From: Chitinophagaceae bacterium UBA1946
GTDB lineage: Bacteria; Bacteroidota; Bacteroidia; Chitinophagales; Chitinophagaceae
Direction of reading: 5' to 3'
DNA: 64,000 nt
Assembly: GCA_002336815.1 (NCBI GenBank)
Contig: DDEU01000034.1
Location: 19,932-83,931, forward strand
The notes under the pieces: generated by a model
Databases searched by the model: none
Told to the model about the DNA's origin: nothing
Seen by the model: the letters and a program-made list of their open reading frames with translations, nothing else
Shown: piece by piece, positions 42,817 through 52,003 of the stretch
Layout: the number at the start of each line of letters is the position of its first letter
Numbering within the stretch: position 1 is the stretch's first letter
Translations under genes and position numbers: made by a program

Positions 42817-44505
42817 TTACACCAGCATGGTTACAGGATTCTCCAGGAATTTTTTTACGGTCTGTAAAAATGCAGCACCTACCGCACCATCTACACTCCT
42901 GTGATCACAACTCAGGGTTACCTTCATGATATTCACCACCCCAAAGCCATCTCCTTTTTTAACCACTACTTCTTTTATAGCACCAACCGCCAGTATCGCA
43001 CTGTCCGGTGGATTGATGATGGCAGTGAATTGTTCAATATCCATCATACCCAGATTAGAAATGGTAAATGTGTTGCCGCTGAATTCTGCCGGTTGTAGTT
43101 TTTTATCTTTTGCCTTGGCGTATAATTGTTTGGCGTCTGCCGCAATTTGTGATAAGGATTTCTGATCGGCAAAACGTATCACCGGAACGATCAGTCCTTC
43201 GGGCATCGCTACCGCACTGCCAATGTGTACATGATGGTTCTGGCGAATGAATTCACCCATCCAGCTGCTGTTAACATCCGGATGTTTGCGAAGCGCCATT
43301 GCACATGCTTTGATGGCCATATCATTAAAAGATATTTTCACCGGGCTCACTTCATTCATCGCAGCCCTTGCACTAATGGCATTGTCCATGTTGATCTCCA
43401 TGGTAAGATAAAAATGCGGGGCGCTGAATTTGCTTTCTCCCAGGCGGCGTGCAATTACTTTCCGCATTTGTGTAAGCGGCACATCAGTGAAACCTTCCGC
43501 AGCACCTGTAAAGGATGCCGGTGCGGCAGCCGCTTTTTTAGTATCTGGTGCAGCAGCCGTTGCAGGTGCAGCCGGTACATAACTGTCAATATCTTTTTTG
43601 GTGATTCGCCCGTTATCGCCGGAGCCATTTACTTTAGAAAGATCGATCCCTTTATCTGCTGCTAATTTTTTCGCCAGTGGCGATGCTTTGATGCGTTGAT
43701 CAGATGAACCGGCTTCCGCCGCAGCATTGCCGGCTTCTGCAGGCTCGGCTGATGATACTGTTTCAGCATCCTTAGGCGCTTCGGCTGTTGCTGCCGGTGC
43801 TGCAGTACCTTCGTTGGCACCGGATTTTTCTGCAGCTACATAAGCGCTTACATCGGTTCCGGCCTTTCCAACAATTGCTATGATCTCATTTATCTTAGCT
43901 GCTTTTCCGGCTTCAACCCCCACATACAGTAAGGTGCCCTCTTCATATCCCACCACTTCCATGGTAGCCTTATCTGTTTCCACATCGGCCAGTACATCAT
44001 CGCTTTTTACAAAATCGCCTACTTTTTTATTCCAGCTAACGATCTTTCCTTCTGTCATCGTATCGCTCAGCAACGGCATACGGATCTCTTTGGCACCGGC
44101 AGGCAGTGCCACTTTTGCAGATGCAGCAGCAACAACCGGAGCGGCTGTAGCACCGGGGGCCTTGCTTTCGGCAGGAGCAGCAGCGGGCGCCGGTGCAGGG
44201 GCCGGGGTTGCAGCAGGAGCCTGCTTTCCAGCATCGCCTCCGTCCAGCAAACTTTTATAGTCTTCCCCTTCTTTACCTACAATGGCAATGATCTGGTTTA
44301 CTTTGGCAGCTTCACCTGTAGGAACACCAATGTACAGCAAGGTTCCGTCCACATAACCATTCACCTCCATCGTGGCCTTATCTGTTTCCACATCGGCCAG
44401 CACGTCATCGCTTTTTACTTTATCGCCTACTTTTTTATTCCAGCTAACAATTTTGCCTTCAGTCATGGTGTCGCTTAACAGCGGCATCCTTATCACTTCT
44501 GCCAT
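42817..44505 (-). CDS. pdhC: Pyruvate dehydrogenase E2, dihydrolipoamide acetyltransferase
   Basis: Core of the pyruvate dehydrogenase complex, transferring acetyl to CoA. Two lipoyl domains (about 1-77 and 139-216) carry the lipoylated lysines K43 and K179 in ETDKATMEV; they are nearly identical, a recent-looking duplication. Ala/Pro-rich linkers separate them from the E3/E1-binding domain (about 271-308) and the catalytic domain, whose active-site motif CDHRSVDG is at 533-540. The 562 residues fit. No E1 gene adjoins it here. Confidence 0.93.
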   Translation of the reverse strand: MAEVIRMPLLSDTMTEGKIVSWNKKVGDKVKSDDVLADVETDKATMEVNGYVDGTLLYIGVPTGEAAKVNQIIAIVGKEGEDYKSLLDGGDAGKQAPAATPAPAPAPAAAPAESKAPGATAAPVVAAASAKVALPAGAKEIRMPLLSDTMTEGKIVSWNKKVGDFVKSDDVLADVETDKATMEVVGYEEGTLLYVGVEAGKAAKINEIIAIVGKAGTDVSAYVAAEKSGANEGTAAPAATAEAPKDAETVSSAEPAEAGNAAAEAGSSDQRIKASPLAKKLAADKGIDLSKVNGSGDNGRITKKDIDSYVPAAPATAAAPDTKKAAAAPASFTGAAEGFTDVPLTQMRKVIARRLGESKFSAPHFYLTMEINMDNAISARAAMNEVSPVKISFNDMAIKACAMALRKHPDVNSSWMGEFIRQNHHVHIGSAVAMPEGLIVPVIRFADQKSLSQIAADAKQLYAKAKDKKLQPAEFSGNTFTISNLGMMDIEQFTAIINPPDSAILAVGAIKEVVVKKGDGFGVVNIMKVTLSCDHRSVDGAVGAAFLQTVKKFLENPVTMLV

Positions 44506-44686
44506 ATTTGATAATTTCTAAGTATTTATAATGAGGGTCGAAATTAGTGCAAAAAAAGGAAAAGAACAGCTACAAATACCCGGGAGCCCTTCTATTTTAC
44601 TGCCAGGGAGCGATCTTCTTTTTTTTAGGTGGAAAATACCAGGGTACAGTGCTTGAGCATTCTTTTTAAAAGCCAGGGAGAAAAAA

Positions 44687-46483
44687 TTATTCCAGTTCCA
44701 GTTTCAGCCTTTCTTTTAACTCCTTTACCAGGGGGTATTCTTCAATTATTTTAAGGTACTGTTGCTTACGGCTCAGGGTTTGTTCCTGTGGCTGTTCTAC
44801 CTGTTCTTTTTCAACTACCATCACCTGGTAGGTAAGGGTACGGTTGTTGAAATAAGTCTGCAGGTGTTCCACCAGTTCGGCCCGTTGCGTTTCTACAAAT
44901 GCTTTTTGAATATCTGTTTCGGTGATGATCTCAATACTGTTATTGTCGATGATCCGCAGTTCAGCACCTTTCAGGTTATTGGTAACGGCGGAATTGTTGG
45001 CTTTCAGCCTGAGTTTTTCCAGCAATACATTCCAGGCTTTCAGCAGTTCATCTTCGGTAATGATTTTTGCCTCGGCGGTGCCGGTTTTATTTTGTGCAGA
45101 TATCTGCTGTCTTAGTTTTTGAAGAGAAGACAGGCCCATAGAAACAGGGGCTGCGGAGCCTGGAGCAGCAACCGGTTCAGGCCTGGGCTTAATGGGCTGC
45201 AATGTTGCCGCTGGCTCCTGGATGATGAGTTTGGCTGCTTCCCTTTTGGGTTCAGCCACGGCTTTGTTATCCTCCACCTTGCCGGTTCCACCCCCTTTCA
45301 GTACAGGCAGTGCCCTGAATGCAACTGTTTTTATACCCTCAACTATTTTTTTTTTACTTACAACGCCATCGTTGTTCACCAGTTCCAGCGCCTGCTGCAG
45401 GTAACTGAGTTTAATGATGGTCAATTCTACATGCAGCCTTTTATTGCGGGCCTGTTTATAATTGATCTCGGCATCAGTTAAAATATTAAGGGCGCTTACG
45501 ATCCATCCCGCCGCTATCTTACCTGCCGTTTGCAAATATTTTTGTTTAAAATCCTCCGCTACTTCCAGCAGCATGGTTACTTTGGCATCACTGCTCACCA
45601 GCACATTCCGTAAAAATTCTGCAAAGCCATTCAGTACCGTATCGCCTTCAAAACCCTTGCGGTTGATCTCGTCATACATGAGCAATGCGCTGCTCAGGTC
45701 CTGCTGTTGCAAATAATCCAGCATCCTGAAATAATAATCTTCATCCAGTATATTCAGGTGCTCCAGTGTATTGGTGTAGGTAACCTGCCCGTTGGTAAAA
45801 CTTACGATCTTGTCGAGTATGCTCAATGAATCCCTCATGCAGCCTTCGCTTTTTTGAGCGATGATGTGCAGGGCCGCTTTATCGGCTTTTATTTCTTCCT
45901 TGTCACAAATTTCCTGCAGGTGTTCAACCGTATCGTTATTGGTAATGCGTTTAAAATCGAATATCTGGCAACGGCTTAAGATAGTGGGGAGTATCTTGTG
46001 TTTTTCAGTTGTAGCCAAAATAAAGATGGCATAAGGTGGTGGCTCTTCCAGGGTTTTCAAAAAGGCATTGAAAGCCGAAGAACTCAGCATGTGAACCTCA
46101 TCCACAATATACACTTTGTACTTACCGGCCTGGGGGGCAAAACGTACCTGCTCCACCAGGCTCCTGATATCATCAACAGAGTTATTACTGGCGGCATCCA
46201 GCTCATGTATATTCAGTGAAGTGCCGGCATCAAAAGACACACAGCTATTACAGGTATTGCAGGCTTCCCAGTCGGGTGTTTTGGTTTCGCAGTTGATGGT
46301 TTTTGCCAATATCCTGGCACAGGTGGTTTTACCCACACCCCTTGGTCCGCAAAATAAGAATGCATGCGCCAACTGGTTATTCCGGATGGCATTTTTTAAT
46401 GTGGTGGTGATGTGGCTCTGCCCTACCACGGTGCTAAAATTCTGTGGCCTGTATTTTCTTGCTGAAACGATGAATTTATCCAT
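44687..46483 (-). CDS. dnaX: DNA polymerase III gamma/tau subunit (DnaX)
   Basis: Clamp-loader ATPase that links the replisome's polymerases. The AAA+ domain has Walker A GPRGVGKTT (46-54), zinc-module cysteines C65, C75, C78 and C81, DEVHML (128-133) and the sensor ATTEKH. Domain III follows (about 220-370), then a Pro/Ala-rich variable region and a C-terminal tau-like domain. The 598 residues fit Bacteroidota DnaX. Inverted repeats lie just upstream. Confidence 0.95.
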   Translation of the reverse strand: MDKFIVSARKYRPQNFSTVVGQSHITTTLKNAIRNNQLAHAFLFCGPRGVGKTTCARILAKTINCETKTPDWEACNTCNSCVSFDAGTSLNIHELDAASNNSVDDIRSLVEQVRFAPQAGKYKVYIVDEVHMLSSSAFNAFLKTLEEPPPYAIFILATTEKHKILPTILSRCQIFDFKRITNNDTVEHLQEICDKEEIKADKAALHIIAQKSEGCMRDSLSILDKIVSFTNGQVTYTNTLEHLNILDEDYYFRMLDYLQQQDLSSALLMYDEINRKGFEGDTVLNGFAEFLRNVLVSSDAKVTMLLEVAEDFKQKYLQTAGKIAAGWIVSALNILTDAEINYKQARNKRLHVELTIIKLSYLQQALELVNNDGVVSKKKIVEGIKTVAFRALPVLKGGGTGKVEDNKAVAEPKREAAKLIIQEPAATLQPIKPRPEPVAAPGSAAPVSMGLSSLQKLRQQISAQNKTGTAEAKIITEDELLKAWNVLLEKLRLKANNSAVTNNLKGAELRIIDNNSIEIITETDIQKAFVETQRAELVEHLQTYFNNRTLTYQVMVVEKEQVEQPQEQTLSRKQQYLKIIEEYPLVKELKERLKLELE

Positions 46484-46496
46484 GAGATCGTGAATG

Positions 46497-46531
46497 GTTC
46501 ATGGTTAATAGTTCATTGTTGTACCATGAAC
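46497..46531. repeat. 9-bp inverted repeat upstream of dnaX
   Basis: GTTCATGGT (46497-46505) and ACCATGAAC (46523-46531) are perfect complements with 17 nt between them. It lies in a degenerate intergenic tract of GTTCATG/GAATGGT-type words. Confidence 0.6.
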
Positions 46532-46590
46532 TATGAGCTATCCGCTATGAACCCTTATTTTGGCAAATCTAAAATCTTAAATCAACAATC

Positions 46591-47760
46591 TCAAATCAAA
46601 ATGGGGTGGCGTTTGAACTCCCTGCTCCTGTCGAACAAATAACGGTAGGTAGCAAGGTTCCTGCTGCGGAAAGTGTCGCCGAAATTCTCTGCCACATTGA
46701 TCATTTTGGGATTAAAATCGCCGATCCATTGCATTTCGTATTCAAGGTATGGTTTGGAAGGTACCTGCACCTGGCGCTGGCATTCACCGATCAAAAAAGA
46801 ATCTACTCCCCTGCCCTGCCATTCGGGTACAACGCCGAATACAAGCCCGGTAAATTTCCTGGACGGTTTCATTTTTTGCAGATACACGAAATATAATTTC
46901 TGCAATAATCCAAAGCGGCCGTTCATGTGCCGGAAATATTGATTCAGATCGGGCAGGTTCAGGAACATGCCCACCGGTTCTTCTTTATAGTAAGCGAAAT
47001 AAATAATACGCTCATCGATCACGGGTTTCATTTTTTTGAACATGATCATCACCTGTTCAGTTGCCAGTTGTTTTAAACCTCCATGTCCTGCCCACGCCTT
47101 GTTATACACCGTTGTAAAATCTTTGGCGAATTTTTCCAGTTGATCTTTATCGATCAGCCTGCCGCAAAAATCGGGGTCAGCAGACAGCACAGCATGCCGG
47201 TCAAATATTTTTTGGGCGATGGGTGTTTGAGGATCGATCCCAAAACATACCTGGTTGAAAAAAACCTTGAAACCGTATTGCTCAAATAACTGCAGGTAGT
47301 AAGGCGGGTTGTAATTCATGCAGTAAAGTGGTTCGGTAAAGCCATCCGTTACAAGGCCCCACCACTTATCTCTTTCGCCAAAATTAATGGGACCATCCAT
47401 GGCTTCCATGCCTTTTTCGAGCAGCCATTGCTTTGCCGTATCAAACAACAGGTTGGCAGCCTGCTGATCGTTGATGCACTCAAAAAAGCCCATTCCGCCA
47501 ACGGGAACTTCATCTCCCTTATTCTTATATTTTTTGTTGGTAAAAGCGGCAATGCGACCAATGAATTTTCCCCCGGCATCTTTCAATATCCACCTCGTAG
47601 CTTCGCCAAAACGAAAGGCTTTGTTCTTACTTTTATCAAATACTTCATCGATATCCTTGTTAAGTGGACGGATCCAACGGGGATCATCTTTGTACAAGAC
47701 TACCGCTACCTGCAAAAACTGGCTGGCCAGTACTTTGTTGTTTACCTCGATTAATTGCAT
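46591..47760 (-). CDS. GNAT-like two-domain protein
   Basis: The 389 residues look like an acyltransferase fold: VLYKDDPRWIRPL near the start (about 22-34), FIGRIAAFTNKKY (about 66-78), GGMGFFEC and a C-terminal GLVFGVVPEWQGRGVDSFLIG segment, whose QGRGVDSFL piece resembles the acetyl-CoA motif of GNAT enzymes. Such proteins are widespread in Bacteroidota and uncharacterised. Its promoter is TACATTTG at 47778-47785. Confidence 0.65.
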   Translation of the reverse strand: MQLIEVNNKVLASQFLQVAVVLYKDDPRWIRPLNKDIDEVFDKSKNKAFRFGEATRWILKDAGGKFIGRIAAFTNKKYKNKGDEVPVGGMGFFECINDQQAANLLFDTAKQWLLEKGMEAMDGPINFGERDKWWGLVTDGFTEPLYCMNYNPPYYLQLFEQYGFKVFFNQVCFGIDPQTPIAQKIFDRHAVLSADPDFCGRLIDKDQLEKFAKDFTTVYNKAWAGHGGLKQLATEQVMIMFKKMKPVIDERIIYFAYYKEEPVGMFLNLPDLNQYFRHMNGRFGLLQKLYFVYLQKMKPSRKFTGLVFGVVPEWQGRGVDSFLIGECQRQVQVPSKPYLEYEMQWIGDFNPKMINVAENFGDTFRSRNLATYRYLFDRSREFKRHPILI

Positions 47761-47777
47761 GTTTAAAATTAAAGATG

Positions 47778-47785
47778 CAAATGTA
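47778..47785 (-). promoter_or_regulatory. TAnnTTTG -7 box of the GNAT-like gene
   Basis: TACATTTG on the minus strand, a full consensus match, ends 17 bp before the ATG. Confidence 0.5.
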
Positions 47786-47949
47786 ATAGTTTAGAAGAGA
47801 GTTTAAAGATGTATGGGCGCCTCTCAATAACTGCAGTCATTTACAGTGCAGGATGAGTAAAGAAAACGCCGACAGGAACTTACGAATGACAAATTCCGGT
47901 TAACCAAGGTATTTAGTATGAATGTTGATTTTACTGCAGGCGAAGGGGC

Positions 47950-48103
47950 ATAAAAAAAGAACCATCAAGTTTTGTTTGCATTTAGCCTGAGCTTTTTGCC
48001 TACTAACCCGATGGTCCCGTGGTTGCATGTCATTATCGTTTTACCGATCTTCCTGCGAACCTTCAAAAACTTCTTTTTGTTTCCAAATTTCTGTTTTTGT
48101 TTT
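47950..48103 (-). ncRNA. Candidate small RNA with promoter and terminator
   Basis: On the minus strand a TTG (48139-48141) lies 21 bp before TATCTTTA (48110-48117), a near-full Bacteroidota promoter with the same spacing as at the MsbA-like gene. The transcript would start near 48103 and end at a stem (GGACCATC with GATGGTTC, 48010-48017 and 47959-47966) followed by seven T. It has no convincing ORF; a 22-codon frame inside is possible. It sits in a 552-bp gap with no other gene. Confidence 0.35.
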
Positions 48104-48312
48104 GTGATATAAAGATAGTTTCCTGGTACCCCCTTTTCCAAATTTTCGGTTCCGTTGTTTTGCACCTGTTTGGCACATTTTTATGCACAATTAATTTTAA
48201 TTTTTATGTGTGCCCGGAGCAGCTTTTAAGAAGTTTCAGCATTGCACTAATCCTACATCAAAACAGGTAATCGCTAAATAAAATCTTTAAAACTCCTGCA
48301 AAATCCAACAAG
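48104..48312. other. Remainder of the 47761-48312 gene-free gap
   Basis: Apart from the candidate small-RNA promoter, the stretch is AT-rich. I see no ORF with family support, no tRNA and no mobile element. Confidence 0.5.
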
Positions 48313-48681
48313 CTATTTGATCAACCGGAAATTGATCGGGTAACGGTACATTTTATTTTCACTTGCCTTGATGGTTGCCAGTATGATCAGTATAATGGCG
48401 CCAATGCCCAACACTGCCATCAATAAAAATCCGATCAGAATAAAAGCGAGTATCCAGCAGCCCAGGTAAAGAATAAACAGCGTAATCTGGAAATTGAGCG
48501 ACTCTTTTGCATGCTCCCGAACGTACGCAGATTCATCCTTTTTAATGAGGTAAATAATGAGGGGCGCAACAAATCCTGCAACAAAGCATAAAACGTGTGA
48601 TAAGATCGCCATCGTTCTTTCATCTGAAGTCGGTGTGGTGAGTGGAGTTTCTTCCTTTCCCATCAGTTGTTGAGTGTCCAT
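48313..48681 (-). CDS. DUF4870 family membrane protein
   Basis: The 122 residues have three hydrophobic helices (about 28-46, 65-83 and 85-108) and the family signature SDERTMAILSHVL (about 18-30) with a conserved ESLNFQ piece between helices. DUF4870/Tic20-like proteins are short membrane proteins without a defined role. A TATCTTCA box upstream is imperfect. Confidence 0.85.
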   Translation of the reverse strand: MDTQQLMGKEETPLTTPTSDERTMAILSHVLCFVAGFVAPLIIYLIKKDESAYVREHAKESLNFQITLFILYLGCWILAFILIGFLLMAVLGIGAIILIILATIKASENKMYRYPINFRLIK

Positions 48682-48738
48682 GGTGATATAGTTTTAGTTG
48701 CTATGAAGATAAAAGAATTTATCGGCTTATCATAGTTC

Positions 48739-49770
48739 TTACAATACGATTACTGCATCTGTCTCGATGGGATAAGCCTGGCAACACAATATTCTTCCCT
48801 TTGCGATCTCTTCATCTACCAGTACCTCATTTCTTGCCATCCAAACTTTTCCTTTGATACAAGTGGCTGCACAACTGCCGCAACTGCCGGCTTCACAACT
48901 ATAGGGCAACCGGATGCCATTTAATTTTGCAGCCGCCAGGATGGTTTGAGGATACTGCACAGCAATATGGTATGTTTCTTCATTAAAAAAAATCTCTACC
49001 TGGTGCAAAGCAGTATCAGGCGGTACAGACTTTACAAGCTGTGGAAATGAAGTAAAATTTTCTTTGCGGACATGATCAGGCGGGATACCGACACTTAACA
49101 AACTGATCATTGCCATTTGCATGTATTCAAAAGGTCCGCATAAATAAAACAGTGCATCAGCACCGGGCGAATATTTTTTGAGCAAATGCTGCATCAACCA
49201 ACTGCTCAAACGGCTTTCATAAATATCGATGTTATCGCTAAAGAGAAATTCCACCTGCAATTTTCCTCCAAACTGCTTTTCCATTGATCGCAGTTGCCCC
49301 AAAAAAATGGTTTCCTTCTCCGTTCTATTGCTGTATATCAGCACCAACTTTTTATTCGTCGTTTTTAATAAGGTTTTGATAAGGGCATAACAGGGTGTAA
49401 TGCCGCTGCCGGCGGCGATAAAAAAGAATTGATCATTTCGGGAGAGGTCAGCAGGCAATACAAAGAAACCACTGATGCCGGATGTGATCAGTACATCTCC
49501 CGGCTTTACATGACTGAGCAACATTCTTGAAAATTCGCCATTCTCAACCCTTTTGATGGTGATGCTCAACGGTTCATTGCAGGCCGGTGATGACGAAATG
49601 GAATAGCTCCGTCGCTTTTCACCATGCCTTGTATTGAACACCAGCGTCAAGAACTGGCCAGCCTCGTATTCCGGTTGCCAGTCTCCCAATGGCTGCAGTA
49701 CAAACGTACTGGCAGTAGTTGTTTCAGGGATGATCTCGGTAACCAGGAGTTGTTGATAATTGCTATCCAT
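48739..49770 (-). CDS. Ferredoxin reductase-type oxidoreductase with 2Fe-2S domain
   Basis: FAD domain first (about 8-100, RRSYSISSSP), then an NAD(P) domain (FIAAGSGITPCYALI) and a C-terminal plant-type 2Fe-2S domain with CEAGSCGSC and a downstream CC. This order is that of PaaE/HmpX-type electron-transfer reductases, feeding electrons to an oxygenase or other acceptor; no oxygenase lies nearby. The ATG at 49768-49770 is chosen over one six codons earlier because the protein's family start fits it. Confidence 0.85.
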   Translation of the reverse strand: MDSNYQQLLVTEIIPETTTASTFVLQPLGDWQPEYEAGQFLTLVFNTRHGEKRRSYSISSSPACNEPLSITIKRVENGEFSRMLLSHVKPGDVLITSGISGFFVLPADLSRNDQFFFIAAGSGITPCYALIKTLLKTTNKKLVLIYSNRTEKETIFLGQLRSMEKQFGGKLQVEFLFSDNIDIYESRLSSWLMQHLLKKYSPGADALFYLCGPFEYMQMAMISLLSVGIPPDHVRKENFTSFPQLVKSVPPDTALHQVEIFFNEETYHIAVQYPQTILAAAKLNGIRLPYSCEAGSCGSCAATCIKGKVWMARNEVLVDEEIAKGRILCCQAYPIETDAVIVL

Positions 49771-49870
49771 CTTTATAAAAATACGCAAAGGCCTACAGGG
49801 GCCTTTTCGTTAAATGGAAAAATAATGGTCGTTTATACCTGGAGTATAAAAGTTTAAAATGCTGACTGCA

Positions 49871-51322
49871 TCAGTCCCTGTAATTCAATGCCGGCTTTCT
49901 GTCGCCCAATAACGCTTTGTATTCGTAAGTACCCCTTGCCTTTAAAAATTCGTTCGTCGCCTGCTGTATGATGGAGGCATCCAAAAAAAGATCGATGGCA
50001 GTGCAGGCCATGGTTTTGGCAGCTACCATCATTCCCTTTGTACCTATGGAGGTGCCACCGGCGGCAATGGCCTGCCAGCTATGTGCAGCCGTTCCCGGCA
50101 CCCAGGTAGCAGCCTCCAGGCCAACCGTAGGAACGGTATAACTTACATCTCCCACATCGGTACTTCCACCACCAGCAACAGTAACTAATTTAAGAGGATT
50201 GATCAAAGCTGCCGCATCCGCTGCTGCAACAGGGCTTGTAAAGGTTGACTGTATCTTTCCGGCAAATGCTTTTTCGGACGTAGTATAACTTACGCCACCT
50301 GTCCGCTCCAGGTTTTGCTGCATCACTGCAGCGAGGGTTTGATTGATCAACAGGTCGTGTGTGCCACCGATCAGTTCATAATCAACCCTTGTATCCGTAC
50401 CCAATGCAGCGCCTTTTGCTGCATTTACCACCCGGTCAAAAACGGCTTTGGCCATATCCCTTTTGGGATGTCTTACATAATAATATACTTCTGCAAAATC
50501 AGGTACCACGTTGGGTGCCTTGCCACCATTGGTGATCACGTAATGTATCCTTGTTTCCTGCGGCACATGTTCCCTCATCATATTTACCATATTGTCCATA
50601 GCCTCTACGCCATCCAATGCCGAACGGCCACGTTCCGGCGATGCGGCCGCATGTGCCGACAATCCATAGAACCTGAATTTGGCAGAGATATTCGCCAGCG
50701 CACTGGTGGTAGTTACTTCATTTTTATCACCGGGATGCCAGTGTATGGCGATATCCACGTCTTTAAAAAAACCATCCCTAACAAGATACACCTTTCCGCT
50801 TCCGCCTTCTTCTGCCGGGCATCCAAATACCTTAATGGTACCTGTTAGTTGCTTTGCCTGCACCAGTTTTTTGATGGCGATGCCCGATGCAACGGAAGCC
50901 ACTCCAAATAAATGATGGCCACAGGCATGTCCTGCCTCTTTTCCCGCTGATCTTTTTTCCGGATCTGCGGTTTGTGAGATCCCGGGCAATGCATCATATT
51001 CTGCGAGTATTGCTATCACGGGTTTACCGCTTCCATAAGTTGCTACAAAAGCAGTGGGCATGCCGGCAATGCCTGCTTCAACGGTAAAGCCATTATCAGC
51101 CAGGGTTTGCTGCAACAGGCCGCTGCTCCTGGTTTCTTTATAACCCACCTCTGCAAAATCCCAAATCTTCAACGCCAACTGTTGATATTGTTCATACCCG
51201 GATTCAATTGCTTCAGAAGCCTGGCTTTTGATGGCTGCTGCTGTTGACGACACCGGCTTTTGAGCAGTCAAATTACCCGGCAATACAAAAGCGGCAAAGA
51301 CCAATATGTATTTTCTCATCAA
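49871..51322 (-). CDS. Secreted M20 amidohydrolase (AbgB/HipO type)
   Basis: The 483 residues begin with a signal peptide ending at LTAQKP. The M20D core shows the metal motif GHACGHH (about 131-137), CPAEEGGSGKV (about 168-178) and HAAASPERGRSALDG in the dimerisation lid, with a C-terminal metal His in AHSWQA. This family hydrolyses N-acyl or aminobenzoyl amino acid amides; the substrate is not identifiable. Export suggests nutrient scavenging in the periplasm. Confidence 0.88.
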   Translation of the reverse strand: MMRKYILVFAAFVLPGNLTAQKPVSSTAAAIKSQASEAIESGYEQYQQLALKIWDFAEVGYKETRSSGLLQQTLADNGFTVEAGIAGMPTAFVATYGSGKPVIAILAEYDALPGISQTADPEKRSAGKEAGHACGHHLFGVASVASGIAIKKLVQAKQLTGTIKVFGCPAEEGGSGKVYLVRDGFFKDVDIAIHWHPGDKNEVTTTSALANISAKFRFYGLSAHAAASPERGRSALDGVEAMDNMVNMMREHVPQETRIHYVITNGGKAPNVVPDFAEVYYYVRHPKRDMAKAVFDRVVNAAKGAALGTDTRVDYELIGGTHDLLINQTLAAVMQQNLERTGGVSYTTSEKAFAGKIQSTFTSPVAAADAAALINPLKLVTVAGGGSTDVGDVSYTVPTVGLEAATWVPGTAAHSWQAIAAGGTSIGTKGMMVAAKTMACTAIDLFLDASIIQQATNEFLKARGTYEYKALLGDRKPALNYRD

Positions 51323-51556
51323 TAAAAATTTACAGATCGAAAGTTAGAACTATTTGATCGAACCGGGCTATCAGTGTAAGCTGTCGTTTCGTGTGCATTA
51401 AAAAACAACAATCAATAACAGCAGCCCATTGTTGTTGCCTCACTTAACAAGCGGATAACAAGCATTGTAGTTCTTTTAACTTCATAACAGGCATAGAGGT
51501 ACGATTTTTGTAATATTAAAATCGTTAGTAATAATTTATCCATCAACCAGATTCTA

Positions 51557-52003
51557 ATGAAATTCCTGTTCCACTTAATTGCACCCTTTCTATGTTTCAC
51601 CGCTCCGCTTCCGCATTGGCAAAATAATTTTGAACAGGCAAAACAAACAGCTCTTACCGAACATAAATATATCCTGCTCAACTTTTCAGGTAGTGATTGG
51701 TGTGGCCCCTGCATAAAATTGCACAAAGAAATTTTTGAAAATGATGTCTTCAGCAAATTTGCGGAGGATAATCTTGTGATGGTAAATGCAGATTTTCCCA
51801 GGCAAAAGAAAAATCAACTCACTGCTGCACAGCAAAAACTAAATGATGCGCTGGCAGACCGTTATAACAGCGGAGGATCTTTTCCGCTCACCTTATTACT
51901 TTCCGCAGATGGAAAAATAGTTAAAGTATGGGATGGCTTTCCAAAAGGAAACGCAGAACAATTTACGGATGAAGTTAAACTGGCCATCCGTGGAGGTTAT
52001 TGA
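51557..52003 (+). CDS. Periplasmic thioredoxin-fold protein
   Basis: The 148 residues open with a signal peptide (cleavage near APLPH), then a thioredoxin fold with the active site DWCGPCIK (CGPC at 49-52). It resembles the DUF953/Thioredoxin_7 group that starts ApbE-DUF4266-DUF3570 operons. Its 3' end overlaps apbE by 35 bp, so the two are coupled. It would keep a partner Cys reduced in the periplasm. Confidence 0.85.
   Translation: MKFLFHLIAPFLCFTAPLPHWQNNFEQAKQTALTEHKYILLNFSGSDWCGPCIKLHKEIFENDVFSKFAEDNLVMVNADFPRQKKNQLTAAQQKLNDALADRYNSGGSFPLTLLLSADGKIVKVWDGFPKGNAEQFTDEVKLAIRGGY

Noticed and set aside
47965..48165. Minus-strand 66-codon basic ORF
   Set aside because: Its start lies before the likely promoter and no family is recognised; the region is better read as a small RNA candidate.
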